A DNA stretch of 64,000 nucleotides, taken from assembly GCF_902833055.1 (NCBI RefSeq), contig NZ_CADFEJ010000010.1:1-64000 (forward strand), read 5' to 3'. The stretch comes from Burkholderia territorii. GTDB taxonomy: Bacteria; Pseudomonadota; Gammaproteobacteria; Burkholderiales; Burkholderiaceae. The translations under genes were made by a program, and so were the position numbers. Numbering within the stretch: position 1 is the stretch's first letter; the number at the start of each line of letters is the position of its first letter. A model generated the notes under the pieces. That model was given only the letters and a program-made list of their open reading frames with translations. It was not told the origin of the DNA and ran no database searches. Below, piece by piece: positions 44,793-53,417 of this stretch.

Positions 44793-44806
44793 GTTTACCG
44801 GTAAAC
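44793..44806. promoter_or_regulatory. Perfect 14-bp palindrome GTTTACCGGTAAAC
   Basis: Located in the 95-base gap between the divergent epimerase (44724) and MmyB-like regulator (44820), 13 bases before the regulator start. Placement and perfect symmetry fit the operator of the HTH protein at 44820, controlling both directions. Confidence 0.65.
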
Positions 44807-44819
44807 GAACTAACAGGCT

Positions 44820-45689
44820 ATGGCTGACGCATCCGACAACCTGCTCGGCGCGTACCTTCGGGACCGCCGCGAGAAACTCGACCCGGCCGCGCTCGGGCTG
44901 CCCGTCGCGCGGCGCCGCACGCCGGGCCTGCGGCGCGAGGAAGTCGCGCAGCGCGCGCACGTGAGCGCCGCCTGGTACACGTGGCTCGAACAGGGGCGCG
45001 GCGGCGCGCCGTCGGCCGACGTGCTCGACCGGCTCGCCCGCGCGCTGCTGCTCAACGATGCCGAGCGCGAACATCTGTTCCTGATCGGCCTCGGCCATCC
45101 GCCCGAGGTGCGCTATCACGCGAGCCGTGACGTCACGCCGCGCCTGCAGCACGTGCTCGATTCGCTCGAAGCCAGCCCCGCGATCGTGCGCACGGCGACG
45201 TGGGACGTCGTCGCGTGGAACGACGCGGCCGCCGCGACGCTGACCGACTATGCGACGCTGCCGCCGCCCGCGCGCAACATCCTGCGGCTGATCTTCGTCG
45301 ATGCCCGCGTGCGGGACGCACAGCAGAACTGGGAACGCGTCGCGCGGTTCGCGGTGGGCGCGTTTCGCGCGGACATCGCACGCGGCGGAGCGACGCAGGC
45401 CGTGCAGACGTTCATCGACGAGATGCGTGCGACGAGCGCGGAGTTCGACGCGATGTGGCGCGATCACGACATTCATTCGCATGACGAAGGAACGAAGGAG
45501 ATTCGTCATCCGACGGCCGGGCGGATCGCGCTCGAGTACTCGGCATTCTCGGTGACGGGCCGCCCCGATCTGAGTCTGGTCATCTTCACGCCGGCGACGC
45601 CGGCCGATCGCGCGCGCATCCGGGCACTCGTCGCCGCGCGCGACAAGGCTCGCGAACGGGCCGATCAATCGCACGCGCCGGCCGCGTAG
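44820..45689 (+). CDS. XRE-type HTH regulator with MmyB-like ligand-binding domain
   Basis: 289 residues. The N-terminal HTH (about 8-75) has LGAYLRDRREKLDP, RRRTPGLRREEVAQRAHVSAAWYTWLEQGR, the signature of the MmyB/SCO-type regulators. The C-terminal PAS-like domain has RTATWDVVAWNDAAAATLTDY and the IRHPTAGRIALEYSAF segment, thought to bind a fatty-acid-like ligand in MmyB. Divergent from an epimerase-like oxidoreductase, which it most likely controls, a gene pair common in Burkholderia and actinobacteria. Confidence 0.9.
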   Translation: MADASDNLLGAYLRDRREKLDPAALGLPVARRRTPGLRREEVAQRAHVSAAWYTWLEQGRGGAPSADVLDRLARALLLNDAEREHLFLIGLGHPPEVRYHASRDVTPRLQHVLDSLEASPAIVRTATWDVVAWNDAAAATLTDYATLPPPARNILRLIFVDARVRDAQQNWERVARFAVGAFRADIARGGATQAVQTFIDEMRATSAEFDAMWRDHDIHSHDEGTKEIRHPTAGRIALEYSAFSVTGRPDLSLVIFTPATPADRARIRALVAARDKARERADQSHAPAA

Positions 45690-46192
45690 CGCGTCGATTC
45701 ACGTACGACGCCGCTGCCGCAATCGCACGCGGTACCGCGCCCGAAATGGACGCATCGCGCGCGCGGCCGGTGCCGCGCCGCCCGGCGCACCGGCATCGGC
45801 GCCTGCCGGTGCGAACGCGCGTCTCGCGCGTGCGCTGTCCCTTTTCCTGCTTCAGCTTCCGTTTCGCCGCGTTCCTTTTGACCAACGGCCAGTGAAAAAT
45901 GCGCGGCTCATTCGTCTGACGACAGCCACCGGATCGACATGCGCGAAACGCTGCGCCGCGATGAACGCATCGGACGACGGCGAACGCGCGGCAGCATGCG
46001 CGGCGCGCGCCGCGCGTGTGCGCATGCAACGATCGAACTCGGCGGCCTGCCCGATGCGGCGCCTTGCGCAACGGGCATGAAGCTTGCGCCTTCCGCGCGC
46101 TCGCGATCTCCAGCTGCGAGTGCGCGTCGATTCGCGGCGGCGATGCGTGACCGGACGGTCAGCCGCGTCCCATAACGAAGGAGAACGTTGTC
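45690..46192. other. 503-base intergenic region, nothing recognised
   Basis: No convincing gene: open frames are Arg-rich GC artefacts without ribosome sites. The right end carries the ribosome site GAAGGAGAACG for the phosphoesterase at 46193. A possible promoter TTGACC with AT-rich GTGAAAAATG downstream lies near 45878-45900, but it is far from the gene and weakly supported. Confidence 0.4.
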
Positions 46193-47677
46193 ATGGACGA
46201 GACGAATGCATATCGCCGCTACAATCGCCGACGCTTTCTCGCGGGCGTTGCAGCGATGGCCGGCAGCGTTGCGCTGCCCGGCTGCGGCGGAGATGGCGAT
46301 GGGCCGGGCGCGGACGGCAACGCGCCCGCACCGTCGATCGGCGACACGCCGTCACCGAACGGCCGCGATCGCTACAACCTGCCACGGCCCGCGTTGCCCG
46401 ACCCCGCGAGTTCCGGCATCGATCACATCGTGCTGGTCACGATGGAAAATCGTTCGTTCGACCACTACCTGAGCTGGGTGCCCGGTGCCGAAGGCATGCC
46501 CGCCAATCAGCAATTCAAGGACGCGTTCGGCGGGACCAATGCACCGTTCCAGCTGTCGGCCAATCCCGCTTACGGCTACCAGGCATGCGCGTACCACGAC
46601 CCGAACCACAGCTACGAGGGCGCGCGCACGCAACTGGCGTCGGGGGCGATGAACGGCTGGCTACTGACACCCGGAACGAGCCTCACGCGCGGCGACCTGC
46701 TGCCGATCGGCTTCTACACATCGGCCGACCTGCCGTTCTTCAGCGCGGTGGCGAGCAGCTACACGATCGGCGATTTCTACTTCAGCGGCGTGCTGGCCAA
46801 CACGTTTCCGAATCGCCTCTACCTGCACAGCGGCGCCACCGACCGCCTCACGGACACCGCCGACAACTCGTCGCTGCGCACGATCTGGGACAACCTGAGC
46901 GATGCCAACGTCGGTTGCAGCTACTACTACCACGACGTGCCGTTCACCGCGCTGTACGGCACGCGCTATCTCGGCATCTCGCACATGTTTGCGGATTTCC
47001 TGTCGAACGCGGCGGCGGGAACGTTGCCGCCGTTCTGCATGGTCGACCCGGCTTTCACGGGCGAGCAGCAAGGGGTTTCGGCGGACGATCATCCGCATGC
47101 GGACATTCGCGACGGGCAGGCGTTTCTCAACCAGGTTTACGACGCGTTGCGCACGAGCCCTGCGTGGAGTCGCACGCTGATGATCGTGGTGTACGACGAA
47201 TGGGGCGGCTTTCTCGAGCACGTGGTGCCGCCGATCCGCCCGATCAGCAACAGCGAGCACGCGCTCGGCAACGACGGCAAGCTCGGCTTTCGCGTGCCGC
47301 TGGCGCTGCTCGGCCCGCGCGTTCGCGCCGGCACGGTGACGCGCTATCCGTTCGACCCGAGCTCGATTCATGCGCTGCTGCAATGGCGTTTCGGATTGAA
47401 GCCGCTCGGCGTACGCGGCAGCGACCCGGCGACGTTCAACCTCGCTTACGCGCTCGATTTCACCGACCCGCCGCGTACGGACGCGCCGGCGTTCACGGTC
47501 GCGCAAGGGCCGTTCGGCGGAACGTGCGCCGGCGCAACGGCGCCTGCGCCGTCCAGCTCGGTCTCCGGCATCGATCCGTCGCAAATGGCGGCCGGCGCGT
47601 CATCCGGTCAGACAGCCGATCGTTTCGCCGAATTGCGCGCAAAGGCAGCCGCGCTCGGGTTCGGCACGGGTGCCTGA
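46193..47677 (+). CDS. Tat-exported phosphoesterase (phospholipase C / AcpA family)
   Basis: 494 residues. A twin-arginine signal NRRRFLAGVAAMAGSVALPG is followed by Cys-Gly-Gly, which could also act as a lipobox. The phosphoesterase domain (PF04185 type) starts at about 75: GIDHIVLVTMENRSFDHYLSW, where Glu-Asn-Arg-Ser-Phe-Asp-His is the metal/nucleophile block. Later: FYFSGVLANTFPNRLY, DDHPHADIRDGQ and IVVYDEWGGFLEHV. Hydrolyses phosphodiesters or monoesters in the periplasm or outside the cell. GAAGGAGAACG is the ribosome site. Substrate (phospholipid or acid phosphatase type) is not settled by sequence. Confidence 0.9.
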   Translation: MDETNAYRRYNRRRFLAGVAAMAGSVALPGCGGDGDGPGADGNAPAPSIGDTPSPNGRDRYNLPRPALPDPASSGIDHIVLVTMENRSFDHYLSWVPGAEGMPANQQFKDAFGGTNAPFQLSANPAYGYQACAYHDPNHSYEGARTQLASGAMNGWLLTPGTSLTRGDLLPIGFYTSADLPFFSAVASSYTIGDFYFSGVLANTFPNRLYLHSGATDRLTDTADNSSLRTIWDNLSDANVGCSYYYHDVPFTALYGTRYLGISHMFADFLSNAAAGTLPPFCMVDPAFTGEQQGVSADDHPHADIRDGQAFLNQVYDALRTSPAWSRTLMIVVYDEWGGFLEHVVPPIRPISNSEHALGNDGKLGFRVPLALLGPRVRAGTVTRYPFDPSSIHALLQWRFGLKPLGVRGSDPATFNLAYALDFTDPPRTDAPAFTVAQGPFGGTCAGATAPAPSSSVSGIDPSQMAAGASSGQTADRFAELRAKAAALGFGTGA

Positions 47678-47784
47678 CGACGGCGCGCACGCGGCTGCGC
47701 CGATCGAAATCGATGCAGCCGTCCCTTTGCGCGCACACGGCGCCGGAGGACAATACGCCGTTATTCCCTTCGAGGTCGCTCGAC

Positions 47785-48195
47785 ATGGCCCGATTCCAGC
47801 CCGACGGGTGGCATACCGTCACGCCCCGCATCGTCGTTCCCGATCCCGAGCACCTGATCGCGTTCATCAAGGCGGTCTTCCACGCGCACGGCGAATTCCG
47901 TTCAGGACTGCCAGCCGAAATCAGGATCGGCGATTCCGTCGTGATGGTGAGCGGCGGGGACGGGCTGCGCGATCCGATGCCGGCGTTTCTCTACGTCTAT
48001 GTCGAGAACACCGACTCGACCTACCGCCGCGCGATCGCCGCAAATGCGACTTCGCTCGAAGCGCCGGCCGACATGCCGTACGGCGACCGGCGCGCGATGG
48101 TCCGGGATCCGTGGGGCAACACGTGGCAGATCGCCACGCATCGACACGATCTGTCGATTGACGAGATCCGGTCCCGGCTGGCCGGCGACGAGTAA
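47785..48195 (+). CDS. VOC superfamily (glyoxalase/bleomycin resistance fold) protein
   Basis: 136 residues, one complete VOC unit of two beta-alpha-beta-beta-beta modules. VTPRIVVPDPEHLIAFIKAVFHAHGEF, IRIGDSVVMVSGGDG, FLYVYVENTDSTYRRAI and YGDRRAMVRDPWGNTWQIAT, where DPxGNxW is the usual C-terminal metal-site strand. YCII/PhnB-like members act on small molecules, often as metal-dependent lyases or binding proteins. GAGGT precedes the ATG. Specific function unknown. Confidence 0.88.
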   Translation: MARFQPDGWHTVTPRIVVPDPEHLIAFIKAVFHAHGEFRSGLPAEIRIGDSVVMVSGGDGLRDPMPAFLYVYVENTDSTYRRAIAANATSLEAPADMPYGDRRAMVRDPWGNTWQIATHRHDLSIDEIRSRLAGDE

Positions 48196-48496
48196 GCGAC
48201 AGCGCGGACGCCCGGCACACATCCGCACTTCGCGCGCGTCGCAACCCGTGCATGCGATGCGGGCGCCGGCCGTCGGCACGCCATTCACCAGGACGGCGCA
48301 TCCGTCTTCCATCGCCGTGCCTGTCGCATTCGTTCAGATTCGCGTCGCGTGCGGATAAAACCTGCGCGCCGCGCCTGCCGTTAATCCGTTCGCAACCCCG
48401 GCGCCCCGCATTCCGACGCGGCGCCCCGTCGTCGTTCGTGATCCGGAATCCATATCCGCCGTCGGCCGCCCGTCGGGCCGCCGGCAAGGGAACGTC
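48196..48496. other. 301-base region upstream of the chemoreceptor gene
   Basis: No gene found. Probably holds the chemoreceptor promoter; I could not distinguish a sigma28-type TAAA-N15-GCCGATAA promoter. The only ribosome site is AAGGGAAC before 48497. Confidence 0.4.
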
Positions 48497-50062
48497 ATGC
48501 GAAAACTCACCATCCGCGGCGGACTCGTCGCGACCATCGCCGGCTATACGGCGCTGCTCGTGCTCGTCGTCGGCGCTTGCATCGCCGCACTCTATGCGGG
48601 CAACGGCTCGCTCGAAGCGATGTACCGCGACGACACCGCGTCGCTGCTGCACCTGAAGACCAGCTCAGAACGGATGCTGGTGCTGCGCGAACGCGTGAGC
48701 GACGTCGCGCAGATCATCAGCGCCGGCCAGCCCGCGAAGGCGGAAATCGCGCAACTCCACACGCTCCTGAAGCAGAGCGATGACGAACTGGACGCGTACA
48801 CGCGCCTGCACGCGCGCGACGCCGACGAGCAAGCGCTGTTCGACACGCTGCGCAATCGCCGCCGCACATTGCTCGACCAGGTGTTCCTGAAGGCGATGTC
48901 GCAACTCGATCACGACAACGCATTCGACTTCCTCGACACGCACCGCACCGCGCCGCCGGCACTCTTCACTGCCTACCAGGAAGCGATCGACGCGCTCGAA
49001 TCGTTCCAGGTCGCACGCCAGAAGGCGCGTTACGATGCGGCCGGCGAGCGCTTCCACCGGATCGTGTGGGCCATGGCGGCCGTCGCGCTGTTCGCGCTCG
49101 TCGTCGGCTTCGTCGCGCAGCGCGTGCTTGCGAAGGCGATCATCGCGCCGATCCATCTCGCCGTCGCGCATTTCGACAGGATTTCGAAAGGCGACCTGAC
49201 CGGCACGGTCGTCATTCCGGGCGAAAACGAAATGGCGTATCTGCTGAACGCATTGAAGCGGATGCAGGATGGCCTCGTCGAAACCGTGAACCAGGTGCGC
49301 TCGAGCACGGAGACGATCGTCGGCGACGCCCGCACGATCGCGAGCGGCAACGTCGACCTGTCGGCGCGCACGGAGCAGCAGGCCGTGTCGCTGCAGCAGG
49401 CGGCGGCGAGCGTGGAGCAACTGACCGCAACCGTGCGGCAGAACGCGGACAACGCGCGCGATGCGCGCACCTACGCGCAAGGCGCGGCCGGCATTGCGTC
49501 GAAAGGCGGGGACGCGATGCAGCGCGTCGTCGAAACGATGTCGGCGATCTCGCACAGCTCGACGCGGATCTCGGGCATCGTCGGCGTGATCGAAAGCATC
49601 GCATTCCAGACCAACATTCTTGCGCTCAATGCCGCCGTCGAAGCGGCGCGTGCGGGCGAACAGGGGCGTGGCTTCGCCGTGGTGGCAACCGAGGTGCGCG
49701 GGCTCGCGAAGCGCTGCGCGTCGGCGGCAAAGGAGATTCGCGAGCTGATCGGCCACTCGGCGCAGCGCGTCGAAGACGGCAGCAGCCTCGTCGCGCTTGC
49801 GGGATCGGCGATGAACGAACTCGTCGCCGCGGTCGAGCGCGTGAACGCGATCATGGGCGAAACGAGCATCGCGTTCGACGAGCAGACCGCCGGCATCGAG
49901 CAGGTGAACGCCGCCGTCATCCAGATGGAGCAGACGATGCAGCGCAATGCCGCGCTGGTGGAAGAAGCGGCCGCCGCCGCGCTGTCGCTCGAAGATCAGA
50001 GCACGCGGCTGAGCGATGCCGTCGCGCAATTCCGTCTGCGAGAGGCCGCGGCGGCGATGTGA
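48497..50062 (+). CDS. Methyl-accepting chemotaxis protein
   Basis: 521 residues. TM1 at about 11-34, a periplasmic four-helix-bundle sensor (about 35-188, Tar-like), TM2 at about 189-211, HAMP (about 212-265), then the signalling domain with [20 protein letters not shown] (first methylation helix) and the highly conserved hairpin tip [38 protein letters not shown]. No NWETF-type C-terminal pentapeptide, so it depends on other receptors or on internal tethering for adaptation. The ligand is not predictable from the variable sensor. Confidence 0.93.
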   Translation: MRKLTIRGGLVATIAGYTALLVLVVGACIAALYAGNGSLEAMYRDDTASLLHLKTSSERMLVLRERVSDVAQIISAGQPAKAEIAQLHTLLKQSDDELDAYTRLHARDADEQALFDTLRNRRRTLLDQVFLKAMSQLDHDNAFDFLDTHRTAPPALFTAYQEAIDALESFQVARQKARYDAAGERFHRIVWAMAAVALFALVVGFVAQRVLAKAIIAPIHLAVAHFDRISKGDLTGTVVIPGENEMAYLLNALKRMQDGLVETVNQVRSSTETIVGDARTIASGNVDLSARTEQQAVSLQQAAASVEQLTATVRQNADNARDARTYAQGAAGIASKGGDAMQRVVETMSAISHSSTRISGIVGVIESIAFQTNILALNAAVEAARAGEQGRGFAVVATEVRGLAKRCASAAKEIRELIGHSAQRVEDGSSLVALAGSAMNELVAAVERVNAIMGETSIAFDEQTAGIEQVNAAVIQMEQTMQRNAALVEEAAAAALSLEDQSTRLSDAVAQFRLREAAAAM

Positions 50063-50168
50063 TGCGACCGGCCGGGCCCGATGCCAGGCGCGCCGGCACG
50101 GTACGACACCCGAGCCGCGGCCGGTGGCGTTGCCGGCAGATGTGGATCGTCCGGTGTGCCGTTCGCGC

Positions 50169-50552
50169 CTAGGCCGCCCGTGCCAGCAGGTCCATCGCGA
50201 AGGACTTCGCGTGCGCGACAGCCTCCTGCGCGTCGGGGAATACGCCGAGCTGCTCCCAGCGCTCTTCGGCCGCGTAGGTTCCCCTCACGGCGAGCGCCCG
50301 CTGCACGCGCAACTGCGCCGCGAATCCGCCGTCCTCCAGCGGGCGCGCCGTCGCGACGACCTTGTGCGGAGGACTGGCTCGCTCCGGCTGATGCAACTCG
50401 ACAGGACCGCCCGGCACGCCGATGCTCGTCAACTCGTTCCTGGCCTTGCAGTCGGGGCAGTAGAAACACCAGCCTGCTTCTTCATGACTGGCCTTGACCT
50501 GACCACGAGCCAGCACGGCACGGCATTCAACGTTTTCGCAGATGAACGGCAT
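50169..50552 (-). CDS. Small zinc-ribbon protein of unknown function
   Basis: 127 residues. Cysteines at 5, 10, 29, 32 and 35 (CENVEC and CFYCPDC) suggest a treble-clef or zinc-ribbon site in the first 40 residues. The rest is soluble, with GPVELHQPERASPPHKVVATARPLEDGGF and a C-terminal helix EAVAHAKSFAMDLLARAA. No family recognised. Lies downstream of, and convergent with, the chemoreceptor, so it is separately transcribed. Confidence 0.65.
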   Translation of the reverse strand: MPFICENVECRAVLARGQVKASHEEAGWCFYCPDCKARNELTSIGVPGGPVELHQPERASPPHKVVATARPLEDGGFAAQLRVQRALAVRGTYAAEERWEQLGVFPDAQEAVAHAKSFAMDLLARAA

Positions 50553-51027
50553 GGCAGTCTCCGGAGTTGTTTGTCGGAAATCCTAGCATGTCCGTCGGTG
50601 GCGAAACCAGGAAAAAACCCGGGCCGGATCGGTGCGGCGGCGCGGTCGTTGCACCGTGCAAACCGTGACCGCCGCGGCGTCTTCGGTACGTCGACCCGGT
50701 GCCGCAATCCGCTGCGCGCGATCATCGTCTGCGCGACTGTCGTCCCGGGCTCGAGAACCTCGTTCCCGTCGACCGACAACACGCGACGATCCTCCGGCGG
50801 CGCGCCGCGCGCAATGGGACACGCGCTGGAACCGGCAGATCGAGCGGTAACGGGTTACCGGCGCGCGGGCATGGCCGCGCGCCGGGTCCGTCCGACCATC
50901 ATTTGCGGGAGTGATGACACTCCCCTTTTTCTGCGGATTTGACCGGGGCGGCGGTGCCGACAACACTAGCCCGCAGTGCCGCATGCATCGCAAAGACGAC
51001 ACGCGCCCGCCCCCTTCAGAGTCCGCC
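50553..51027. other. 475-base divergent promoter region
   Basis: Between the zinc-ribbon gene (minus) and the MHS transporter (plus). Contains the 16-bp palindrome at 50845-50860 and a GC-rich dyad GCGCGCGGGCATGGCCGCGCGC just after it, both plausible control sites for the transporter. No other gene evident. Confidence 0.45.
50845..50860. promoter_or_regulatory. Predicted operator CGGTAAC-GG-GTTACCG
   Basis: Perfect 7-base arms with a 2-base spacer, 168 bases upstream of the MHS transporter start. LacI/GntR-like in form. The cognate regulator is not in the immediate neighbourhood, so this is a prediction from symmetry alone. Confidence 0.45.
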
Positions 51028-52365
51028 ATGTATCCAACCGACACCGTGCAGTCCCCGAGCGCCGCCCGGCCGCTCGCCGACCGGCAGCTTCGCCGCATCG
51101 TCATCGCGTCCGTCGCCGGCAACGCGATGGAATGGTATGACTTCTTCGTCTACGGCACGGCCGCCGCGCTCGTGTTCGGCCACGTGTTCTTTCCGCCCGG
51201 CGCGTCGCCACTCGCCGGTAGCCTCGCGGCATTCGCCGCGTTCGCGCTCGGCTTCATCGCGCGGCCGCTCGGCGGGATCGTATTCGGCCACGTAGGCGAC
51301 CGCTACGGGCGCAAGGCGTCGCTCGTCTGGACGCTGCTGATCATGGGCGCGTCGACGTTCGCCATCGGCCTGCTGCCGACTTACGCCCAGATCGGGCTGT
51401 GGGCGCCGGCCGCGCTCGTCGTGCTGCGGCTGCTGCAGGGCATCGCGTCCGGCGGCGAGTGGGGCGGCGGCGTGCTGATGATCAGCGAGAACGCACCGCC
51501 CGAGCAGCGCGGTTATTACGCGGCCTGGAGCCAGCTCGGTGTGGGCGGCGGCTTCGTGCTGTCGTCGGCCGCGTTTCTCGCCGCGCAGGTGCTGCCGGAC
51601 GACGCTTTCCGCACCTGGGGCTGGCGGCTGCCGTTCCTCGCCAGCGTCGCGATCTTCGCGATCGGCATCTATATCCGCCGTCACCTGCCCGAAAGCCGCG
51701 ACTACGAGCAGGCCGCCAAGCGCGGCGCGCATACGCATCTGCCGATCGTCGAATGCATCCGCCGCCATCCGAAGGAAATCCTGCTCGCGATGGGCCTGCG
51801 CGTCGCCGAAAACGGCGGCGCATACATCTTCCTCGCGTTCTCGCTCGTCTACGGAAAATACGTCGGGATTCCCAACGGCGTGATGCTGACGGGCGTGATG
51901 ATCGCGATGGTCGTCGAAATGGCGGCAATGCTCGCGTGGGGCCGGCTGTCCGACCGGATCGGCCGCAAACCCGTGTACCTGATCGGCGCGCTGAGCCTCG
52001 TCGCATGTGCGTTCCCGTTCTTCTGGCTGCTCGACACGCGCGTGACGCCGCTCGTCTGGCTTGCGCTGACGGTCGGCACGGCGGTGAGCCACGGCGCGAT
52101 GATCGGCACGCTGCCCGCGCTCGTCGGCGAGCTGTTCAGCACCGAGGTGCGCTATTCGGGTGTCGCGCTCGGTCACGAAGTCGCATCGATCTTCGCGGGC
52201 GGGATGTCACCGTTGATCGCGACCGCATTGCTCGCGCGTTATCAAGCGTCGTGGCCGGTGTCGCTCTTGCTCATCGCGCTCGGCCTCGTCACGGTCGCGA
52301 CGCTGTGCGTGATGCGCGAGACGCGCACCGCGTCCGTCTCCGGCACGCGCGGCGACGCGGCATGA
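51028..52365 (+). CDS. MHS-family (metabolite:proton symporter) MFS transporter
   Basis: 445 residues, 12 TM segments. MHS hallmarks: RRIVIASVAGNAMEWYDFFVYG at the start of TM1, GHVGDRYGRKASLVWTL between TM2 and TM3 and the related LSDRIGRKPVYL in the C-terminal half, plus RLLQGIASGGEWGGG in TM5. Imports dicarboxylates, tricarboxylates, shikimate, proline-betaine or similar with protons. ATG at 51028, though the ribosome site is poor. Convergent with the dehydrogenase pair at 52407-54520, for which it may supply substrate (inference). Confidence 0.92.
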   Translation: MYPTDTVQSPSAARPLADRQLRRIVIASVAGNAMEWYDFFVYGTAAALVFGHVFFPPGASPLAGSLAAFAAFALGFIARPLGGIVFGHVGDRYGRKASLVWTLLIMGASTFAIGLLPTYAQIGLWAPAALVVLRLLQGIASGGEWGGGVLMISENAPPEQRGYYAAWSQLGVGGGFVLSSAAFLAAQVLPDDAFRTWGWRLPFLASVAIFAIGIYIRRHLPESRDYEQAAKRGAHTHLPIVECIRRHPKEILLAMGLRVAENGGAYIFLAFSLVYGKYVGIPNGVMLTGVMIAMVVEMAAMLAWGRLSDRIGRKPVYLIGALSLVACAFPFFWLLDTRVTPLVWLALTVGTAVSHGAMIGTLPALVGELFSTEVRYSGVALGHEVASIFAGGMSPLIATALLARYQASWPVSLLLIALGLVTVATLCVMRETRTASVSGTRGDAA

Positions 52366-52406
52366 GTGCGAGCTCCGCGCGGCCGCCGCGCGCCGTGCGG
52401 CGCCGC

Positions 52407-53417
52407 TCACGCAGCGGGATCGCGTGTCGCCGCGTCGAATACGGGCGCGAGCCCGAGGTGGTCGAGCAGCCGCGCGAACTCGCCGAGCCGATGCCGCATG
52501 TATGCCGGCACGTCGACCCGCGCATAGTCGTGGAACCCGGCACCGGTGCGCACGCCGTCACGGCCTGCCTCCATGTTGCGGACGACGCTGTCCGCCGGCG
52601 CGAAACGCGGCCCGATCACGCCGGCCAGATACGTCGATGCGTAATACAGGATGTCGCACCCGCCCCAGTCGATGAACTCGAGCAGCCCGAGCACCGCGAA
52701 ACGCGGGCCGAAGCCCGTGCGGATCGCGGTGTCGATGTCCGCCGCGCTCGCGACGCCCTCCTCGACCATCCGGGCGGCCTCGTTCATCGCGAGCGCCTGG
52801 ATGCGCGGCACGATGTAGCCGGGGGCCGGCCCGCAGATCACCGGCCGCTTGCCGACGCGCTCGAGCACGGCGGCCAGCGCGTCGACGACACGCTGGTCGG
52901 TCGCATCGCTGCGGCTGATCTCGACGAGCGGCATCAGCAGCGCGGGGTTCAGCCAATGCGCGTTCAGCATGCGCTCGGGATGCACGACATGGCGTTGCAA
53001 CTCGGTGACGACGAACGTCGACGTCGTCGACGCAATCGTTGCGTGCGCATCGACATGCGCGGAAAGCCAGCGCAACGCTTCGGCCTTCGCGTCGAGCACT
53101 TCCGGCAGTGCTTCGAACACGATGCCGGCGTCGCGTACCGCATCCGCGGCACCGTCGCGCGCGACCAGCTCGATCCGGCCGATGACGGCGTCCGCCTGTG
53201 CCGCATCGATGCGGCGGAGCTCGACCTGTGCGTGCAGCGGCCGCACGATCTCGCCGCGTGTGCGCGCTTCAAACGCGCGCCATCCGTGCGCGTCGCGCGG
53301 CTTGAAGTCGATCAGCGTCACGTGCAGGCCGGCGAATGCGAATACGAGCGCGATTCCCTGCCCCATGCGTCCCGCACCGAGCACGTGCACGCGTGTCACA
53401 TCGGAGGCGGCCGTCAT
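52407..53417 (-). CDS. 3-hydroxyacyl-CoA dehydrogenase-type NAD oxidoreductase
   Basis: 336 residues. N-terminal Rossmann domain VHVLGAGRMGQGIALVFAFAG (GxGxxGxG at about 14-19), then the helical 3HCDH C-terminal domain with NAHWLNPALLMPLVEISRSD, PGYIVPRIQALAMNEAARMVEEGVA and GFGPRFAVLGLLEFIDWGG. Resembles 3-hydroxybutyryl-CoA and carnitine dehydrogenases (the HWLNP block in place of HFFNP). Its start overlaps the opine-type dehydrogenase stop by ATGA, so the two are made together. Could oxidise a beta-hydroxy acid such as carnitine; substrate not proved. Confidence 0.88.
   Translation of the reverse strand: MTAASDVTRVHVLGAGRMGQGIALVFAFAGLHVTLIDFKPRDAHGWRAFEARTRGEIVRPLHAQVELRRIDAAQADAVIGRIELVARDGAADAVRDAGIVFEALPEVLDAKAEALRWLSAHVDAHATIASTTSTFVVTELQRHVVHPERMLNAHWLNPALLMPLVEISRSDATDQRVVDALAAVLERVGKRPVICGPAPGYIVPRIQALAMNEAARMVEEGVASAADIDTAIRTGFGPRFAVLGLLEFIDWGGCDILYYASTYLAGVIGPRFAPADSVVRNMEAGRDGVRTGAGFHDYARVDVPAYMRHRLGEFARLLDHLGLAPVFDAATRDPAA

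Noticed and set aside
45586..46071. 161-codon minus-strand open frame in the 45690-46192 gap
   Set aside because: Arg-rich with no ribosome site, overlapping the end of the MmyB-like gene; typical GC artefact.
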